Part shown: piece by piece, positions 15,990-16,606 of the stretch
Position numbering within the stretch: position 1 is the stretch's first letter
How the letters are laid out: the number at the start of each line of letters is the position of its first letter
NCBI GenBank assembly: GCA_002342165.1
Contig: DDPM01000166.1
Span: forward strand, 1-16,606
Direction: 5' to 3'
DNA from: Hylemonella sp. UBA2468
GTDB lineage: Bacteria; Pseudomonadota; Gammaproteobacteria; Burkholderiales; Burkholderiaceae_C
DNA length: 16,606 bases
The notes under the pieces: generated by a model
Told to the model about the DNA's origin: nothing
What the model saw: only the letters and a program-made list of their open reading frames with translations
The model's database searches: none
Translations under genes and position numbers: made by a program

Positions 15990-16606
15990 ATGAGCACACC
16001 CCACCTCACCCCATCCAACGCCAACTCTGCAGTCAGGGTGCCCCAACGCCAGGTAATCCTGGGCTCAAGCTCAACCTACCGAAAAGAACTGTTGTCTAGG
16101 TTGCACATTCCATTTGAAGTGGTGCGCCCCGATGTGGACGAAAGCCCTTTAAACGGCGAAACACCCTTGGCTTTGGCAATACGCTTGGCTTTGGCTAAAG
16201 CTCATGCTGTGGCCTCTATGCACCCCCAAGCGGTGGTCTTAGGCTCCGACCAAGTGGCAGATTTAATGGGCCAGGCTCTTGGTAAACCCGGGACTCACGA
16301 CAAAGCCTGCCTTCAGCTGAAGCAAATGAGCGCTCAAACCGTTTTGTTTCACAGCGCTGTTGCGGTGGTTTGCAAAGCCTCTGGTTTTGAAGGGCAAGCT
16401 TTGGCCAATGTAGCTGTGAAGTTTCGTGAACTTTCAGACCAAGAGATTGACACCTATCTCAGACTAGAAAAGCCTTACGACTGTGCTGGCAGCGCCAAAA
16501 GTGAGGGGCTGGGAATCAGTTTGCTGGCCTCGATCGACAGCGACGACCCCACCGCCTTGATTGGCCTACCCCTGATTCGCACCTGCCGCTTGCTGCGCGA
16601 AGCAGG
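15990..16606 (+). CDS. yceF: Maf/YceF-type nucleotide pyrophosphatase, partial (C-terminus beyond right edge)
   Basis: House-cleaning enzyme that hydrolyses modified nucleotides; the YceF branch prefers m7GTP. 205 complete codons are present and the frame runs off the right edge. VILGSSSTYRKELLSRL (22-38) is the substrate-binding start, DVDESP (48-53) and LGSDQV with catalytic D87 follow, then FRELSDQEIDTYL and the YceF-style CAGSAKSEGLGISLL and LIGLPLI. The ending suggests that only a few residues are missing. The ATG at 15990 gives about 20 extra residues before the first strand, and no clear Shine-Dalgarno precedes it; the true start could be slightly downstream (GTG codons occur). It is the only plus-strand gene, divergent from yceD. 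Confidence 0.94.
   Translation, partial: MSTPHLTPSNANSAVRVPQRQVILGSSSTYRKELLSRLHIPFEVVRPDVDESPLNGETPLALAIRLALAKAHAVASMHPQAVVLGSDQVADLMGQALGKPGTHDKACLQLKQMSAQTVLFHSAVAVVCKASGFEGQALANVAVKFRELSDQEIDTYLRLEKPYDCAGSAKSEGLGISLLASIDSDDPTALIGLPLIRTCRLLREA

Noticed and set aside
15970..15993. Seven-codon open frame whose stop overlaps the maf start (ATGA)
   Set aside because: No ribosome-binding site and very short; chance is the simplest explanation.

Overview
The window is a stretch of bacterial chromosome in which every gene but one reads on the minus strand. The exception is maf/yceF at the right edge. Gene order and protein sequences point to a betaproteobacterium of the order Burkholderiales, probably a Comamonadaceae-like freshwater lineage. 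By eye the base composition is only moderately G+C rich, lower than is usual for that family; this placement is inference. The window holds core housekeeping operons. I see no IS element, prophage gene, CRISPR array, tRNA or rRNA.

Right-hand block (about 16606 down to 9077). A partial maf/yceF on the plus strand diverges from yceD (DUF177). Then follow rpmF (ribosomal protein L32), plsX, fabH, fabD, fabG, acpP and fabF. This is the yceF / yceD-rpmF-plsX-fabHDG-acpP-fabF order known from E. coli. It makes acyl-phosphate for phospholipids and runs type II fatty acid initiation and elongation on the acyl carrier protein. After fabF comes a small membrane protein with YgfX-like (CptA) features, then a periplasmic HtrA/DegP-type protease. 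In many Burkholderiales rpoE-rseA-rseB lies between those two genes; here it does not.

Middle (7048-7548). About 500 bases are free of long genes. They hold an AT-rich segment with DnaA-box-like 9-mers and two perfect TATAAT boxes. They also hold a candidate structured RNA of about 140 nt that ends in a strong intrinsic terminator just upstream of lepA. This unexplained element is the most interesting part of the window: it could be a stand-alone sRNA or an attenuating leader for the lepA operon.

Left-hand block (7047 down to 1). lepA, lepB, rnc, era, recO, pdxJ, acpS and nagZ (cut by the left edge) form a tightly packed operon with many overlapping stop/start codons. It links translation (LepA), protein export (signal peptidase LepB), rRNA processing and 30S assembly (RNase III, Era), DNA repair (RecO), vitamin B6 synthesis (PdxJ), activation of the acyl carrier protein (AcpS, which modifies the AcpP encoded in the right-hand block) and cell-wall recycling (NagZ).
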